Shown in pieces: positions 40,165-52,766 of a stretch of DNA of 64,000 nucleotides. Origin of the DNA: Desulfocurvibacter africanus subsp. africanus DSM 2603. GTDB taxonomy: Bacteria > Desulfobacterota > Desulfovibrionia > Desulfovibrionales > Desulfovibrionaceae. The number at the start of each line of letters is the position of its first letter. Position 1 is the first letter of the stretch. The stretch spans positions 186,001-250,000 of the forward strand of contig NZ_AULZ01000002.1 in the NCBI RefSeq assembly GCF_000422545.1, written 5' to 3'. The notes beneath the pieces are model-generated. The model had not been told where the DNA came from and searched no databases. It was given only the letters and a program-made list of their open reading frames with translations. Position numbers and translations under genes: made by a program.

Positions 40165-40176
40165 GGAGGAGTTGAT

Positions 40177-40647
40177 ATGCCCCGTAAAGGTCCGGTTCCC
40201 ACTCGCGAAGTTCTTCCCGATCCGCTCTACAGCAGCGTGCTCGTCAGCCGTTTTATGAATAGGCTGATGTACCAGGGTAAGAAGGGTGTGGCCGAGAAAA
40301 TTTTCTACAAGTGCATGGATTTCCTTGGTGAGAAGACTGGCGATCAGCCTCTGGATGCCTTCGAGAAGGCTCTGAGCAACGTTAAGCCTCACCTGGAAGT
40401 CAAGTCTCGCCGCGTCGGTGGCGCGACCTATCAGGTCCCCGTCGAGGTGCGCCCCGATCGTCAGGTGTCCCTGGCCATTCGCTGGCTCATCAACTACTCC
40501 CGCTCCCGCGGTGAGAAGGGTATGGCCAGCAAGCTTTCCGCCGAGTTGCTGGATGCTTATCATGGCCGCGGCGGCGCCGTTAAGAAACGCGAAGACGTGC
40601 ACAAGATGGCGGACGCCAACAAGGCCTTCGCGCATTACCGCTGGTAG
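40177..40647 (+). CDS. rpsG: Ribosomal protein uS7
   Basis: This 156-residue 30S head protein begins [19 protein letters not shown] and ends with the usual [22 protein letters not shown] precedes the ATG. It follows rpsL by 12 bases. In other bacteria uS7 is the translational repressor of the str operon. Confidence 0.99.
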   Translation: MPRKGPVPTREVLPDPLYSSVLVSRFMNRLMYQGKKGVAEKIFYKCMDFLGEKTGDQPLDAFEKALSNVKPHLEVKSRRVGGATYQVPVEVRPDRQVSLAIRWLINYSRSRGEKGMASKLSAELLDAYHGRGGAVKKREDVHKMADANKAFAHYRW

Positions 40648-40663
40648 GCTGGGAGTATAGACC

Positions 40664-42736
40664 GTGGCGAGAATTGTACCCATTGTTAAGCAGCGCAATA
40701 TCGGCATCATGGCTCACATTGATGCCGGTAAGACGACTACCACTGAGCGCATCCTTTTCTACACCGGCGTTTCGCACAAGATCGGTGAGGTTCATGACGG
40801 CCAGGCCACCATGGACTGGATGGTTCAGGAGCAGGAGCGCGGCATCACTATCACTAGTGCGGCCACGACCTGCTACTGGAAGGATCACCGCATCAATATT
40901 ATCGATACGCCGGGTCACGTGGACTTCACCATGGAAGTCGAGCGCTCCCTGCGTGTCCTGGACGGCGCTGTAGCCCTCTTCGACGCCGTGGCTGGTGTGC
41001 AGCCGCAGTCCGAAACCGTCTGGCGCCAGGCCGACCGATACAAAGTTCCTCGTATCTGCTTCATCAACAAGATGGATCGCATCGGCGCCAACTTCTTCCG
41101 CGCCACCAAGACCATCAAGGATCGCTTGGGCGCCAAGCCCGTGCCCCTGCAGCTGCCTATCGGCGGCGAGGATGAGTTCAAGGGCATCGTTGATCTGGTC
41201 ATGGGCAAGGCCATCTATTTCGATGACCAGTCCATGGGCAAGGATTACCGCTATGAGGAAATCCCCGCCGACCTGATGGACCAGTACGAAGAGATGCGCC
41301 TGGAGCTCGTCGAGGCAATAGCCGAAGAAGACGATACGCTCATGGAGAAGTATCTCGGTGGCGAGACGCTCTCCACGGATGAGATCAAGGCTGGTATCCG
41401 CAAGGCCACCATCAACATGTCCATCACGCCGGTTCTGTGCGGCTCGGCCTTCAAGAACAAGGGCGTGCAGCCTCTGCTCGACTGCGTGGTGGAATATCTG
41501 CCTTCTCCGCTCGACGTAGCGCAGATGGTGGGCGTGGACCCGGACAAGGGCGATAAGATCGTCTGCAATACCGACGACAATGAGCCCTTGGCCGCTCTGG
41601 CCTTTAAGCTTATGACCGACCCTTTTGTTGGTCACCTGACTTTCCTGCGCATTTACTCCGGTCATATTGAGACCGGCATGACCGTGCTCAACGCCAATAC
41701 CGGCAGGAAGGAGCGCGTCGGCCGTCTGCTCAAGATGCACGCCAACAAGCGTGAGGAAATCAAGGAGTCCTGGGCCGGCGATATCGTTGCCGCCGTGGGC
41801 CTCAAGGCAGTCTCCACGGGCGACACGCTGTGCGAGCCCAAGCGCGCTGTAAAGCTGGAGTCCTTGACCATTCCTGATCCGGTCATCGAAGTTGCCATCG
41901 AGCCCAAGTCGAAGGCCGACCGCGATGCGCTCTCGGACGCTTTGGCCAAGTTGGCTAGGGAGGATCCGTCCTTCCGCGTGTCCACCGACGAGGAGAGCAA
42001 TCAGACGCTCATCGCCGGCATGGGCGAACTGCACCTTGAGATCATCGTCGACCGTCTGCTGCGTGAGTTTAGCGTGAACGCCAACGTGGGTGCTCCTCGC
42101 GTGGCCTATCGTGAGACCATCACCAAGCCGGTCAAGCAGGACACGAAGTACGCCAAGCAGAGCGGCGGCCGCGGCCAGTACGGCCACGTGGTCATCGAGG
42201 TTTCGCCTAACGCCGAAAAGGGCTACGAGTTCGTGGATGCTGTCAAGGGCGGCGTTATTCCCAAGGAATACATTCCGGCCGTAAACAAGGGCATCATCGA
42301 AGCTCTCAAGGGCGGTGTTGTCGCCGGCTATCCGATCGTGGACCTCAAGGTTGAGCTGACCTTCGGCTCCTACCATGAAGTCGACTCCTCGGAGCAGGCT
42401 TTTTATATCGCGGGTTCAATGGCGGTGAAGGAAGCCATCAGAAAGGCTGACCCGATACTGCTGGAACCCATCATGTCCGTTGAGATCGTAACTCCCGAGG
42501 AGTACCTCGGCGATGTCATGGGCGATCTGAACGGGCGTCGCGGCCGTGTGTCCGGCATGGAGGCCACCGGTGGCGCGCAGATCATCCGGTCGTTGGTGCC
42601 GCTGTCCGCAATGTTCGGATACGCAACCGATCTCCGCTCCCGCACTCAGGGTCGTGCGACCTTCACCATGCAGTTCGACCATTATGAGCGGGTGCCCGCC
42701 AACTTGGCGGAAGCCATCATCAAGAAGCAGCAATAG
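40664..42736 (+). CDS. fusA: Elongation factor G
   Basis: This 690-residue translocation GTPase starts with GTG. The G1 motif is [15 protein letters not shown], with DTPGHVDFT and NKMDRIGA following. Domain II and the C-terminal domains are complete, including [10 protein letters not shown] in domain IV. It follows rpsG by 16 bases and precedes tuf by 11. Confidence 0.99.
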   Translation: MARIVPIVKQRNIGIMAHIDAGKTTTTERILFYTGVSHKIGEVHDGQATMDWMVQEQERGITITSAATTCYWKDHRINIIDTPGHVDFTMEVERSLRVLDGAVALFDAVAGVQPQSETVWRQADRYKVPRICFINKMDRIGANFFRATKTIKDRLGAKPVPLQLPIGGEDEFKGIVDLVMGKAIYFDDQSMGKDYRYEEIPADLMDQYEEMRLELVEAIAEEDDTLMEKYLGGETLSTDEIKAGIRKATINMSITPVLCGSAFKNKGVQPLLDCVVEYLPSPLDVAQMVGVDPDKGDKIVCNTDDNEPLAALAFKLMTDPFVGHLTFLRIYSGHIETGMTVLNANTGRKERVGRLLKMHANKREEIKESWAGDIVAAVGLKAVSTGDTLCEPKRAVKLESLTIPDPVIEVAIEPKSKADRDALSDALAKLAREDPSFRVSTDEESNQTLIAGMGELHLEIIVDRLLREFSVNANVGAPRVAYRETITKPVKQDTKYAKQSGGRGQYGHVVIEVSPNAEKGYEFVDAVKGGVIPKEYIPAVNKGIIEALKGGVVAGYPIVDLKVELTFGSYHEVDSSEQAFYIAGSMAVKEAIRKADPILLEPIMSVEIVTPEEYLGDVMGDLNGRRGRVSGMEATGGAQIIRSLVPLSAMFGYATDLRSRTQGRATFTMQFDHYERVPANLAEAIIKKQQ

Positions 42737-42747
42737 GGGTACTCACC

Positions 42748-43941
<1,194 letters not shown>

Positions 43942-43945
43942 GACA

Positions 43946-44263
43946 ATGGTTGCAATGACGAGCGATCGCATCCGCATCAAGCTGAAATCCTATGACTACC
44001 GCATCCTCGATAAGGCGGTGGCCGAGATCGTTGATACGGCGCGTAATACTGGAGCGGCCATAGCCGGTCCCATTCCGCTGCCGACCAACATTAACAAGGT
44101 GACGGTCAACCGCTCTGTGCACGTTGACAAGAAGTCGCGTGAACAGTTCGAGCTGCGCATCCATAAGCGCCTGCTGGACATCTTGGAGCCCACGCAGCAA
44201 ACCGTGGACGCGCTCGGCAAGTTGTCTCTGCCTGCCGGCGTGGATGTCGAAATCAAGCTGTAG
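43946..44263 (+). CDS. rpsJ: Ribosomal protein uS10
   Basis: This 105-residue protein begins [24 protein letters not shown] seven bases upstream supports 43946; a second ATG three codons later is also possible. It is four bases after tuf, so the str and S10 groups are continuous. It also takes part in transcription antitermination in other bacteria. Confidence 0.98.
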   Translation: MVAMTSDRIRIKLKSYDYRILDKAVAEIVDTARNTGAAIAGPIPLPTNINKVTVNRSVHVDKKSREQFELRIHKRLLDILEPTQQTVDALGKLSLPAGVDVEIKL

Positions 44264-44276
44264 TGTGAGGAAGGAC

Positions 44277-44912
44277 ATGGCCAATCACAATCTAGGATTA
44301 CTCGGACGCAAGCTGGGCATGACCCGGATCTTCGCGGACGACGGCACCATCACTCCGGTGACTGTCATTGCAGTCGGCCCCTGTCCGGTGCTCCAGGTCA
44401 AGAATACGGAGACCGATGGCTACACAGCCCTTCAGGTCGGTTACGATTCTATTCCCGAGCGCAAGATGAACAAGCCCACGCTTGGCCACCAGTCCAAGGC
44501 TGGCAAGGGTTTTTTCCGCTTCGCACGTGAGTTCCGTATTCAGGATGTTTCTGAATATGCAGTTGGTCAGGATCTGACCACCGAGCTGTTCAAGCGCGGC
44601 GACCGCGTCAAGGTCACCGGCACTTCCAAGGGCAAGGGATTCCAGGGCGTCATCAAGCGGCACAACTTCAAAGGCATGCGCGCATCGCACGGCGCCGAGA
44701 AGGTCCACCGCTCTCCGGGTTCCGTAGGTAACAACACGTATCCAGGCCGCGTCATTCCCGGCAAAAAGATGCCTGGCCAAATGGGCAACCGTCGCGTGAC
44801 CTACAAGAATTTGGAGGTCATCGAGGTTCGGCCCGAGGAGAACGTCATCCTCATTAGGGGCCAGATCCCGGGTGCCAAGAACAGCCTGATTATGGTACGT
44901 AAGCAGAGCTAG
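44277..44912 (+). CDS. rplC: Ribosomal protein uL3
   Basis: This 211-residue protein starts [19 protein letters not shown], with AGGAAGG directly upstream, and contains the 50S core extension [21 protein letters not shown] longer in-frame start at 44124 overlaps rpsJ and is rejected. Confidence 0.98.
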   Translation: MANHNLGLLGRKLGMTRIFADDGTITPVTVIAVGPCPVLQVKNTETDGYTALQVGYDSIPERKMNKPTLGHQSKAGKGFFRFAREFRIQDVSEYAVGQDLTTELFKRGDRVKVTGTSKGKGFQGVIKRHNFKGMRASHGAEKVHRSPGSVGNNTYPGRVIPGKKMPGQMGNRRVTYKNLEVIEVRPEENVILIRGQIPGAKNSLIMVRKQS

Positions 44913-44922
44913 GGGAAAGACC

Positions 44923-45543
44923 ATGGCTGTTGTTAAAGTAGTCGATCAAGCGAAGAAAGAAATCGGCGACATCGAGTTGGCGCCAGAGGTCTTCGAAGTC
45001 CCGGTCCGCCCCGAGATTCTGAATCTCGTGGTACGCGCCCAGCGCGCGGCCGCCCGCTCCGGCACACATATGACCAAAAACCGTGCGCTCATCACTGGCG
45101 GCGGGAAAAAGCCCTGGCGTCAAAAGGGCACCGGACGCGCCCGCGCGGGTAGCTCCCGTTCCCCATTGTGGCGTCATGGTGCTACGACTTTTGGTCCTCA
45201 GCCCCGGTCGTATGCCTTCAAGGTGAACAAGAAAGTCAGAGCTCTTGCGCTGAAGATGGCCTTGTCCTCCAAGTTAGCCGGTAACGACCTCATGGTGCTG
45301 AACGGCATCATCATGGACGAGATCAAGACCAAGAAGTTCGCCGCGGTCGCCAAGGGTCTTGGGCTGCAAAAGGCCTTGATCGTCCTGAATGAAGTTGATA
45401 ATACGCTCACTCTTTCGGCCCGGAATGTCCCGGACATCAAAGTACTTATGGCGGACCAGCTCAACGTATACGATGTGCTGAAGTACCCGCAGCTGGTGAT
45501 GCTCCAGAGCGCCGTCGAGTCCGTACAGGAAAGGTTGAAATAA
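44923..45543 (+). CDS. rplD: Ribosomal protein uL4
   Basis: This 206-residue protein has the exit-tunnel loop region GGGKKPWRQKGTGRARAGSS. uL4 represses the S10 operon in gammaproteobacteria; whether it does so here is unknown. It lies two bases ahead of rplW. Confidence 0.98.
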   Translation: MAVVKVVDQAKKEIGDIELAPEVFEVPVRPEILNLVVRAQRAAARSGTHMTKNRALITGGGKKPWRQKGTGRARAGSSRSPLWRHGATTFGPQPRSYAFKVNKKVRALALKMALSSKLAGNDLMVLNGIIMDEIKTKKFAAVAKGLGLQKALIVLNEVDNTLTLSARNVPDIKVLMADQLNVYDVLKYPQLVMLQSAVESVQERLK

Positions 45544-45545
45544 CC

Positions 45546-45836
45546 ATGGATTACACACAAATCCTCATTAAGCCTGTAATATCCGAGAAGGCTACGGCAT
45601 TGAAGGACACCGATAATCAGGTAACCTTCTATGTCCACCCGGAAGCCAACAAAATTGAGATCGTGCGAGCTGTGGAAGAGGCCTTCAAAGTGAAAGTCGA
45701 GGCTGTGAACGTCATCCGCAGGCAGCCGCAGGCGAGAAAGCGCTCGGGCCGGAACATTGGCAAGGCGCCTGGCTATAAGAAGGCCTACGTCACATTGGCT
45801 AAGGGCGATAAAATCGAGTTCTTCGAAGGAGTGTAA
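45546..45836 (+). CDS. rplW: Ribosomal protein uL23
   Basis: This 96-residue protein sits at the tunnel exit and docks trigger factor and SRP. It begins [19 protein letters not shown] and has the usual [16 protein letters not shown] segment. Confidence 0.98.
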   Translation: MDYTQILIKPVISEKATALKDTDNQVTFYVHPEANKIEIVRAVEEAFKVKVEAVNVIRRQPQARKRSGRNIGKAPGYKKAYVTLAKGDKIEFFEGV

Positions 45837-45841
45837 GAGAC

Positions 45842-46672
45842 ATGGCTGTTCGCAAGCTCAAGCCCACGTCTGCGGGACGTCGCTTCCAGACGGTCTCGGA
45901 CTTCGAGGAAATCACAAAGATCGCACCTGAGAAGTCTTTGACCGAAGGCCTTTGCAAGAAGGCTGGCCGCAACAACAATGGCCGCATCACTTCGCGTCGC
46001 CGTGGCGGCGGCCATAAGAAGCTGTACCGCATCATTGATTTCAAGCGCGACAAGGTTGGCGTTCCCGCCAAGGTCGCCAGCATTGAATATGATCCTAACC
46101 GTAGTGCGCGCATCGCACTGCTGCATTACGCCGACGGTGAGAAGCGCTACATTCTGGCTCCGGTTGGCATCAATGCCGGTGATAATGTCGTGGCTGGTGA
46201 TACAGCCGATATCAAGCCCGGCAATGCCTTGGCGCTGATCAAGATTCCCGTTGGCACAATCGTGCACAACATTGAGTTGTACCCGGGCCGTGGAGGCCAG
46301 TTCTGCCGCGCAGCCGGAACGTATGCTCAGGTGATCGCGAAGGAAGGCAACCACGCCTTGTTGCGCATGCCTTCGGGCGAGGTGCGTAAGGTGCTGGCCA
46401 CCTGCACGGCCACTGTCGGCCAGGTGGGTAACATCCAGCACGAGAACATCTCTCTCGGCAAGGCTGGCCGCAACCGTTGGCTCGGCCAGCGGCCCAAGGT
46501 GCGCGGCGTGGCCATGAACCCCGTCGATCACCCGCTTGGTGGCGGCGAGGGCAGAAGCTCCGGCGGACGTCATCCGGTGTCGCCGTGGGGCATGCCCACC
46601 AAGGGCTACAAGACCAGGAGCCGCAAGAAGCAGTCTTCCAAGCTGATCATCAAGCGGCGCGGCGAGAAATAG
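45842..46672 (+). CDS. rplB: Ribosomal protein uL2
   Basis: This 276-residue protein of the peptidyl-transferase region contains [19 protein letters not shown] and the C-terminal [19 protein letters not shown] loop holding the conserved histidine. Confidence 0.99.
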   Translation: MAVRKLKPTSAGRRFQTVSDFEEITKIAPEKSLTEGLCKKAGRNNNGRITSRRRGGGHKKLYRIIDFKRDKVGVPAKVASIEYDPNRSARIALLHYADGEKRYILAPVGINAGDNVVAGDTADIKPGNALALIKIPVGTIVHNIELYPGRGGQFCRAAGTYAQVIAKEGNHALLRMPSGEVRKVLATCTATVGQVGNIQHENISLGKAGRNRWLGQRPKVRGVAMNPVDHPLGGGEGRSSGGRHPVSPWGMPTKGYKTRSRKKQSSKLIIKRRGEK

Positions 46673-46681
46673 GAGTAGACC

Positions 46682-46966
46682 ATGCCCAGATCGCTCAAGA
46701 AAGGGCCCTTTATCGATAACCACCTTCAGAAGAAGGTGGAGAAGGCCAACGAGACCAGGGACCGCCGGGTGATCAAAACCTGGTCCCGGCGTTCAACAAT
46801 CGTCCCGGAAATGGTTGGTATGACTTTCGCCGTGCATAACGGCCGCAAGTTCATTCCTGTGTTCGTTAGCGAGAATATGGTCGGCCACAAACTCGGAGAG
46901 TTTTCTCCGACGAGGACCTATTTCGGCCATGCCGCGGACAAAAAGACCAAAGCGGGCAAGAAGTAA
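46682..46966 (+). CDS. rpsS: Ribosomal protein uS19
   Basis: This 94-residue protein begins [20 protein letters not shown] and contains [17 protein letters not shown]. It lies nine bases after rplB. Confidence 0.98.
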   Translation: MPRSLKKGPFIDNHLQKKVEKANETRDRRVIKTWSRRSTIVPEMVGMTFAVHNGRKFIPVFVSENMVGHKLGEFSPTRTYFGHAADKKTKAGKK

Positions 46967-46976
46967 GGGGTGAACG

Positions 46977-47309
46977 ATGGAAGCTAGAGCAACCGCTAAG
47001 TTCATCCGCATCTCTCCCCAGAAGACCCGCATAGTTGCTCGCAACATTAATGGTCTTCCAGTTGAAGATGCGATAAATGTGCTGAAGTTCACGCCCAAGA
47101 AGGCCGCATTCGAAGTCGGCAAGGTTCTGCATTCGGCCGTAGCTAATGCCGAGCAGATTCCAGGCGTGGACATTGACTCCCTGAAGGTCAAGCAGGTTAT
47201 CATTAACCCAGGGCCAATGTGGAAACGCATCATGCCCCGGGCAATGGGCCGCGCCTACAGGATACTGAAACGGACCAGCCACATCACCGTGGTTGTCGAG
47301 GAAAGCTAA
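46977..47309 (+). CDS. rplV: Ribosomal protein uL22
   Basis: This 110-residue tunnel protein begins [20 protein letters not shown], and its extended loop includes [21 protein letters not shown] macrolide-contact region of normal length is present. Confidence 0.98.
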   Translation: MEARATAKFIRISPQKTRIVARNINGLPVEDAINVLKFTPKKAAFEVGKVLHSAVANAEQIPGVDIDSLKVKQVIINPGPMWKRIMPRAMGRAYRILKRTSHITVVVEES

Positions 47310-47318
47310 GAGGCGAAC

Positions 47319-47957
47319 ATGGGTCAGAAAGTCCATCCCTACGGTTTTCGGCTTGGGTACAACAAGAACTGGTTGTCCCGTTGGTACAGCAAGAAAGACT
47401 ATCCTGCATTCGTGTACGAGGACGACAAAGTCCGCAAGTACGTGAAAAAGGCTCTGTACCACGCCGGTCTTTCGCGCATCGAAATCGAGCGCGCAGGGGG
47501 CAAGGTTCGCCTCATAATCCATACTGCTCGCCCCGGCATCGTTATCGGACGCAAAGGCATTGAGATCGAGAAGATTCGCGACACTCTCAAGCATAAGTTC
47601 CAGCGCGACTTCTCCATCGAGGTCATCGAGATCCGTCGTCCGGAAATCGATGCCCAGCTCGTGGCCGAAAACATTGCCTTGCAGCTTGAGCGTCGCGTGG
47701 CTTTCCGCCGCGCCATGAAGCGCACCGTGGGGTTGGCCCGCAAGTTCGGCGCAGAGGGCATCAAGTTGTCCTGTTCCGGTCGCTTGGCCGGCGCCGAGAT
47801 TGCCCGTCAGGAGTGGTACCGCGATGGCCGCGTGCCCCTGCAGACCCTGCGCGCTGATCTCGACTACGGTTTCGCCGAGGCCCGCACCACCTACGGAGTC
47901 ATCGGGGTCAAGGTCTGGATCTTCAAGGGTGAAATCTTGGATGAGGTTGAACAGTAA
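47319..47957 (+). CDS. rpsC: Ribosomal protein uS3
   Basis: This 212-residue protein begins [18 protein letters not shown] and has a KH domain with [16 protein letters not shown]. The stop codon shares one base with the rplP start. Confidence 0.99.
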   Translation: MGQKVHPYGFRLGYNKNWLSRWYSKKDYPAFVYEDDKVRKYVKKALYHAGLSRIEIERAGGKVRLIIHTARPGIVIGRKGIEIEKIRDTLKHKFQRDFSIEVIEIRRPEIDAQLVAENIALQLERRVAFRRAMKRTVGLARKFGAEGIKLSCSGRLAGAEIARQEWYRDGRVPLQTLRADLDYGFAEARTTYGVIGVKVWIFKGEILDEVEQ

Positions 47958-48376
47958 TGCTTAGCCCCAAAAGAGTTAAGTTCCGCAAACGGCAGAAAGG
48001 CCGCCTGAAGGGGAATGCCACTCGTGGCACTGAAATCTCCTTCGGCGATATCGGCATAAAGACACTCGAGCATGGCAAGTTGACCGCTCAGCAGATCGAG
48101 GCAGCCCGTGTGGCCATCATGCGGCATATCAAGCGCGGCGGTAAGGTCTGGATCCGGATCTTCCCCGATGCGCCCATCACTGCCAAGCCTGCTGAAACCC
48201 GTCAGGGAAGCGGCAAGGGCGCACCGGTGGGCTGGGTCGCTCCCGTCCGCCCCGGTCGTGTCCTTTACGAGGTCAAAGGCGTTGCCCTGGAGCTTGCGCG
48301 TGAGGCCCTTGTTCGCGCCCAGCACAAGCTTCCGGTCAAGACCGCCATTGTACTCAAGGAGGGCCTTGGACAATGA
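47957..48376 (+). CDS. rplP: Ribosomal protein uL16
   Basis: This 139-residue protein begins [19 protein letters not shown] and contains the basic segment [20 protein letters not shown] near the A-site tRNA. It overlaps rpmC by four bases. Confidence 0.98.
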   Translation: MLSPKRVKFRKRQKGRLKGNATRGTEISFGDIGIKTLEHGKLTAQQIEAARVAIMRHIKRGGKVWIRIFPDAPITAKPAETRQGSGKGAPVGWVAPVRPGRVLYEVKGVALELAREALVRAQHKLPVKTAIVLKEGLGQ

Positions 48377-48567
48377 TGAAGGCAAAAGAAATCCGGGATC
48401 TCGATGCCGGTGCAATGGGGCAGAAGCTCGTGGACTACCGTAAGGAACTGTTCAACTTGCGCTTCCAACACGCCACGGCCCAGCTCGAGAATACGCAACG
48501 GATCAAGGCCGTGCGCAGGACCATTGCCCGCATCGAGACTATCATTCAGGAAAAGACTGGAGCATAG
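48373..48567 (+). CDS. rpmC: Ribosomal protein uL29
   Basis: This 64-residue helical protein near the tunnel exit contains [20 protein letters not shown], the family core. It is translationally coupled to rplP. Confidence 0.96.
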   Translation: MMKAKEIRDLDAGAMGQKLVDYRKELFNLRFQHATAQLENTQRIKAVRRTIARIETIIQEKTGA

Positions 48568-48570
48568 GGC

Positions 48571-48840
48571 ATGAGCGAGAGCATGGAAAAGCGCAGCAAC
48601 AAGCGGATCCTCATAGGCGAAGTGGTAAGTGACAAGTGCGACAAGACAATTGTCGTGCGTGTCGAAACCATGGTCAAGCATCCGCTGTTTGGCAAATACG
48701 TCCGCCGCCGGAAGAAGTTCATGGCCCATGACGCGGCCAATGAATGCAAGATCGGCGACAAGGTTGAGATCATAGAATCGCGTCCCTTGAGCCGCCAGAA
48801 ACGTTGGCAGTTGCAAAGAGTGCTCGAGAAAGCGGTTTAA
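48571..48840 (+). CDS. rpsQ: Ribosomal protein uS17
   Basis: This 89-residue OB-fold protein contains [18 protein letters not shown] and [15 protein letters not shown] second ATG four codons in (48583) is a possible alternative start. Confidence 0.97.
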   Translation: MSESMEKRSNKRILIGEVVSDKCDKTIVVRVETMVKHPLFGKYVRRRKKFMAHDAANECKIGDKVEIIESRPLSRQKRWQLQRVLEKAV

Positions 48841-48855
48841 GGCAGGGAGTCCGCC

Positions 48856-49224
48856 ATGATTCAGGTTGAATCCACGCTCGACGTGGCCGACAACTCCGGG
48901 GCCAAGAAAGTCGCCTGCATCAAAGTGCTTGGCGGCAGTAAGCGCCGGTATGCCTCCGTGGGCGACATCATCGTGGTTTCCGTCAAGGAAGCCATGCCCC
49001 ACGCCAAGGTAAAGAAGGGCGAAGTTATGAAGGCGGTCGTCGTGCGCACCACTAAAGAAGTGGGTCGTCCTGATGGATCCTTCATCAAGTTCGACACCAA
49101 CTCGGCCGTGCTGCTCACCAAGCAGCTTGAGCCCGTCGGCACACGCATTTTCGGCCCAGTAGCCAGAGAGCTTCGTCAGAAGAACTTCATGAAGATTGTC
49201 TCCCTGGCCCCCGAGGTGCTCTAA
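48856..49224 (+). CDS. rplN: Ribosomal protein uL14
   Basis: This 122-residue protein begins [20 protein letters not shown] and includes the usual [13 protein letters not shown] near the C-terminus. Confidence 0.99.
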   Translation: MIQVESTLDVADNSGAKKVACIKVLGGSKRRYASVGDIIVVSVKEAMPHAKVKKGEVMKAVVVRTTKEVGRPDGSFIKFDTNSAVLLTKQLEPVGTRIFGPVARELRQKNFMKIVSLAPEVL

Positions 49225-49225
49225 G

Positions 49226-49549
49226 ATGAAGCAATTTAGAATTCACAAGGACGACAAGGTCCAGGTCATCGCCGGCAAGGATAAGGGCAAGATTGGTAAG
49301 GTCCTTAAGATATTGCGCAAGCATGACCGGGTCCTGGTCGAGAAAGTCAATTTGGTCAAGAGGCATACCCGTGGCAATCCCTATAGCGGTCAGCAGGGCG
49401 GGATTGTGGAGAAGGAAGCCCCCATCCATGTCTCCAATCTGGCAGTCGTTTGCGACGCCTGCGCCAAGCCGACCCGGGTAGGATATAAGTACACGGAAGA
49501 CGGCAAGAAAGTGCGCTTCTGCAAGAAGTGCAATGAGATTATCAAGTAG
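49226..49549 (+). CDS. rplX: Ribosomal protein uL24
   Basis: This 107-residue protein has a KOW motif ([17 protein letters not shown]) and a CDAC...CKKC zinc-ribbon-like tail. The start at 49226, one base after rplN, is preferred over one at 49196 that overlaps rplN. Confidence 0.97.
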   Translation: MKQFRIHKDDKVQVIAGKDKGKIGKVLKILRKHDRVLVEKVNLVKRHTRGNPYSGQQGGIVEKEAPIHVSNLAVVCDACAKPTRVGYKYTEDGKKVRFCKKCNEIIK

Positions 49550-49559
49550 CAGGTACGCA

Positions 49560-50099
49560 ATGACACGCCTGGAAAAGCTGTATACGGAGAAGGTCGCGCC
49601 TGAGCTAGCCAAGGAGTTTGGTTACAAGTCGCCGATGGAGATACCTAAGATCAAGGCTATCTACCTGAACATCGGTCTTGGCGAGGCGAGCCAGAATCAC
49701 AAGCTCATTGAGGACGCGCATGAAGAGCTTACCCTGATAGCCGGGCAGAAGTCGCTCGTCACCAGGGCCAAGAAGTCTATCGCAGCCTTCAAACTGCGCG
49801 AAGGCATGCCGATTGGCTGCCGAGTTTCCCTGCGTCGCGAACGCATGTGGGACTTCCTGGACAAGCTGGTCAACTTCGCCCTGCCGCGCGTGCGCGACTT
49901 TCAGGGCATTCCTGACCGCGGTTTCGACGGCAGGGGCAATTTCACCCTTGGCATCAAGGACCATACCATCTTCCCCGAGATCACGGTGGACAGGGTGGAG
50001 AAGGTCAAGGGCATGAACGTGACAATCGTCACCACGGCCGGTTCCGACAAGGAAGGGAAGGTACTGCTCTCCCTTCTCGGCATGCCCTTCAAGAAGTAA
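49560..50099 (+). CDS. rplE: Ribosomal protein uL5
   Basis: This 179-residue protein of the 5S rRNA complex begins [20 protein letters not shown] and ends [12 protein letters not shown] longer frame from 49533 overlaps rplX and is rejected; 179 residues is the normal family length. Confidence 0.98.
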   Translation: MTRLEKLYTEKVAPELAKEFGYKSPMEIPKIKAIYLNIGLGEASQNHKLIEDAHEELTLIAGQKSLVTRAKKSIAAFKLREGMPIGCRVSLRRERMWDFLDKLVNFALPRVRDFQGIPDRGFDGRGNFTLGIKDHTIFPEITVDRVEKVKGMNVTIVTTAGSDKEGKVLLSLLGMPFKK

Positions 50100-50109
50100 G
50101 GAGAGTTCA

Positions 50110-50295
50110 ATGGCCCGTACCGCAATGATGGTGAAAGCCCGCCGTAAACCCAAATTTTCCGCTCGGGCGTACAACCGCTGCCCTATTTGTGGCCGCTCTC
50201 GTGCCTACCTGCGCAAGTTCGGCGTTTGCCGCATCTGCTTCAGGAACAAGGCCCTTTGTGGCGAGCTGCCTGGGGTAAGGAAATCGAGCTGGTAG
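50110..50295 (+). CDS. rpsZ: Ribosomal protein uS14, zinc form
   Basis: This 61-residue short form has the zinc-binding pairs CPIC and CRIC around [12 protein letters not shown]. It begins [20 protein letters not shown]. Confidence 0.97.
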   Translation: MARTAMMVKARRKPKFSARAYNRCPICGRSRAYLRKFGVCRICFRNKALCGELPGVRKSSW

Positions 50296-50308
50296 GAAGG
50301 AGATACCC

Positions 50309-50692
50309 ATGGCTGTAGTTGATCCTATTGCGGATATGCTGACTCGCATCCGCAATGCCCATTCCGCCCTACACGCGGAGACGAAAATCCCGCTCTCCAA
50401 GATTAAGGAGTCCATAGCCGGCATCCTCAAGGATGAAGGCTTCATACAGGACTACTCTCTTGCCGAGCGCGATATCATCATAAAGCTCAAGTACGTCAAG
50501 GGACAGCGCCTGATCAGGGGGATGCGTCGCATCAGCACGCCTGGTCGTCGCGTCTACGTTCCGGCGCAAGAGATTCCGGATGTCCAGAATGGACTCGGCA
50601 TCTGCATTCTGTCCACCTCCAAAGGCTTGCTCGCCGGTGCTAACGCCAAGGCCGATAATGTTGGCGGCGAGCTTTTGTGCGAAATCTGGTAG
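50309..50692 (+). CDS. rpsH: Ribosomal protein uS8
   Basis: This 127-residue protein begins MAVVDPIADMLTRIRNAHSA and ends with GGELLCEIW. uS8 is the spc-operon repressor in other bacteria. AAGGAG lies upstream. Confidence 0.98.
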   Translation: MAVVDPIADMLTRIRNAHSALHAETKIPLSKIKESIAGILKDEGFIQDYSLAERDIIIKLKYVKGQRLIRGMRRISTPGRRVYVPAQEIPDVQNGLGICILSTSKGLLAGANAKADNVGGELLCEIW

Positions 50693-50703
50693 AAGGTGGA
50701 GCC

Positions 50704-51243
50704 ATGTCGCGAATAGGAAAAAATCCCATTGAGATCCCTTCCGGGGTTGAAGTCAAGGTTGGCAGCGAAGCCATTGAGGTCAAGGGACCCAAGGGCATGC
50801 TTGCCACGCCCGTACACCCTAAAATTGAAGTCACGGTCGAGGGCGGTAAGGTTCTCGTACTGCGCAGGGATGAAACCCGCGCTGCTCGCGAGCAGCACGG
50901 CCTGCGGCGCACCCTTATGGCCAACGCCATCCACGGCGTGACCAAGGGGTTCGAGAAGTCCTTGGAGGTCGTGGGCGTGGGCTATAAGGTCCAGGTCCAG
51001 GGCAAGAAGGTCGTTCTTACCGTAGGGTACTCCCACCCAGTGGAGTTTCCCATGCCCGAAGGCATCAATGCCAAGGCCGAGGGCAATAAGCTGACCATTG
51101 CCGGCATGAGCAAGGAGATGGTTGGTGAGGTTGCTGCACAAATCCGCCGGGTGCGTCCGCCTGAGCCGTTCAAAGGCAAGGGCATCAAGTATGTGGACGA
51201 GCAGATTCGTCGCAAGGCTGGCAAGTCCGGCGGCAAGAAGTAG
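50704..51243 (+). CDS. rplF: Ribosomal protein uL6
   Basis: This 179-residue protein begins MSRIGKNPIEIPSGVEVKVG and has the C-terminal signature PPEPFKGKGIKYVDEQIRRK. A longer frame from 50677 overlaps rpsH and is rejected. Confidence 0.98.
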   Translation: MSRIGKNPIEIPSGVEVKVGSEAIEVKGPKGMLATPVHPKIEVTVEGGKVLVLRRDETRAAREQHGLRRTLMANAIHGVTKGFEKSLEVVGVGYKVQVQGKKVVLTVGYSHPVEFPMPEGINAKAEGNKLTIAGMSKEMVGEVAAQIRRVRPPEPFKGKGIKYVDEQIRRKAGKSGGKK

Positions 51244-51252
51244 GATGGCGCC

Positions 51253-51612
51253 ATGAAGGTTACCAAGAAGGATCAGCGTCAGCGGAGAAAAATTCGCATC
51301 CGCAAGAAGATATCCGGCACGGCCGCCCGTCCGAGAATGGTGGTATACCGTTCGAACAAGCACATTTATGTGCAGCTTGTGGACGACGATGCTGGCAAGA
51401 CTCTGCTGTCCACCTCCACGCTTGTGCTGAACAAGTCCGGCGAGCAGACCAAGCTCGACAAGGAAACTGCAGCCAAGGTTGGCAAGGATATGGCGGGTAA
51501 GGCCAAGGAAAAGAACATTTCTACCGTTGTTTTCGACCGCAACGGCTATCTCTACCACGGCCGCATCAAGGCCCTGGCCGACGGTGCCCGGGAAGGGGGG
51601 CTTGAGTTCTAA
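51253..51612 (+). CDS. rplR: Ribosomal protein uL18
   Basis: This 119-residue 5S rRNA-binding protein contains [20 protein letters not shown] and [20 protein letters not shown]. Its stop shares a base with the rpsE start. Confidence 0.98.
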   Translation: MKVTKKDQRQRRKIRIRKKISGTAARPRMVVYRSNKHIYVQLVDDDAGKTLLSTSTLVLNKSGEQTKLDKETAAKVGKDMAGKAKEKNISTVVFDRNGYLYHGRIKALADGAREGGLEF

Positions 51613-52124
51613 TGAACCATCAGAAATCTCCTATGGATCGTGACGATTCCGGGATGATCGAAAAGATCGTCTACCTGAACCGCGTGGCCAAGGTCGTCAA
51701 GGGCGGCCGTCGCTTCAGCTTCAGTGCCCTGGTGGTCGTCGGCGACGGTAAGGGCAAGGTGGGCTATGGCCTTGGTAAGGCCAATGAAGTCCCCGAGGCT
51801 ATCCGTAAGGCTAGCGATCAAGCCAAGAAAAGCCTGATCACCGTACCGGTGCTGGACGGCACCCTGCCTTACGAGGTTCTGGGCCGTTTTGGCGCCGGCC
51901 GAGTGATGCTCAAGCCCGCCTCCAAGGGTACTGGCATCATAGCTGGTGGTCCGGTTCGCGCGGTCATGGAAGCCCTGGGTATTTCCGACATCCTGACTAA
52001 GGCCATCGGGACCAACAACCCGCACAACGTGCTCAAGGCAACCATTGCCGGGCTCGACTCCCTGATGAGCGCCGATTATGTCTCCGGCCTGCGCGGCAAG
52101 GCGCTCTCGACCCCGCGGAAATAA
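51612..52124 (+). CDS. rpsE: Ribosomal protein uS5
   Basis: This 170-residue protein contains [20 protein letters not shown] and [19 protein letters not shown]-like motifs, seen here as [19 protein letters not shown]. The start at 51612 is coupled to rplR; starts a few codons later are possible. Confidence 0.98.
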   Translation: MNHQKSPMDRDDSGMIEKIVYLNRVAKVVKGGRRFSFSALVVVGDGKGKVGYGLGKANEVPEAIRKASDQAKKSLITVPVLDGTLPYEVLGRFGAGRVMLKPASKGTGIIAGGPVRAVMEALGISDILTKAIGTNNPHNVLKATIAGLDSLMSADYVSGLRGKALSTPRK

Positions 52125-52148
52125 GACCGCGGTACAAGGAACGAACCC

Positions 52149-52316
52149 ATGAAGGTTAAACTGATCAAGAGCAAGATCGGCTGCACGCCCAAGCAGAGGG
52201 CTACCCTCGAAGCTTTGGGTCTGCGCAAGATCCGTCAGGTCCATGAGCTTCCTGATAACGGCGCCACCCGAGGCATGATCATGCAGGTGGCGCACCTGGT
52301 GGAGGTCACAGAGTAA
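52149..52316 (+). CDS. rpmD: Ribosomal protein uL30
   Basis: This 55-residue protein begins MKVKLIKSKIGCTPKQRATL and continues with EALGLRKIRQVHELPDN, the family core. It ends with TAATG, the ATG being the start of rplO. It is easily missed because it is so short. Confidence 0.97.
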   Translation: MKVKLIKSKIGCTPKQRATLEALGLRKIRQVHELPDNGATRGMIMQVAHLVEVTE

Positions 52317-52762
52317 TGCGTCTTAACGAACTCTATCCGTTCGATGAAGAGCGGAAAACGAGGAAGCGCGTAGGTCGCGGCGGCGGCTCGGGTCTTGGCG
52401 GCACATCCGGCAAGGGCCACAAGGGCGCACGCTCCCGCTCCGGCTACAGTGCTAAGCCGGGCTTTGAAGGTGGCCAGATGCCCTTGGCACGCCGCTTGCC
52501 CAAGCACGGCTTCAAAAATCCGTTTCGTGTCGAGTATGCTCCTGTGAATCTGTCGCGCATTGCGGAAGTATTCCAGGGTGCGGCCGAAGTGTCCCTTGAG
52601 GACATGTACGCCAAGGGATTGTGCCCTCGCGGCGTAGCAGTCAAGATTCTCGGAAATGGCGAGCTCGCCGCTGCCATGAGTATCGAGGCGCATCGGTTCA
52701 GCAAATCCGCTTTGGAGAAGATCGCCAAGGCCGGAGGTTCGGCCAAGGCATTGGAAGGCTAG
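52316..52762 (+). CDS. rplO: Ribosomal protein uL15
   Basis: This 148-residue protein begins MRLNELYPFDEERKTRKRVG, followed by a glycine-rich basic arm and FEGGQMPLARRLPKHGF. It is coupled to rpmD and lies four bases before secY. Confidence 0.98.
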   Translation: MRLNELYPFDEERKTRKRVGRGGGSGLGGTSGKGHKGARSRSGYSAKPGFEGGQMPLARRLPKHGFKNPFRVEYAPVNLSRIAEVFQGAAEVSLEDMYAKGLCPRGVAVKILGNGELAAAMSIEAHRFSKSALEKIAKAGGSAKALEG

Positions 52763-52766
52763 AGCT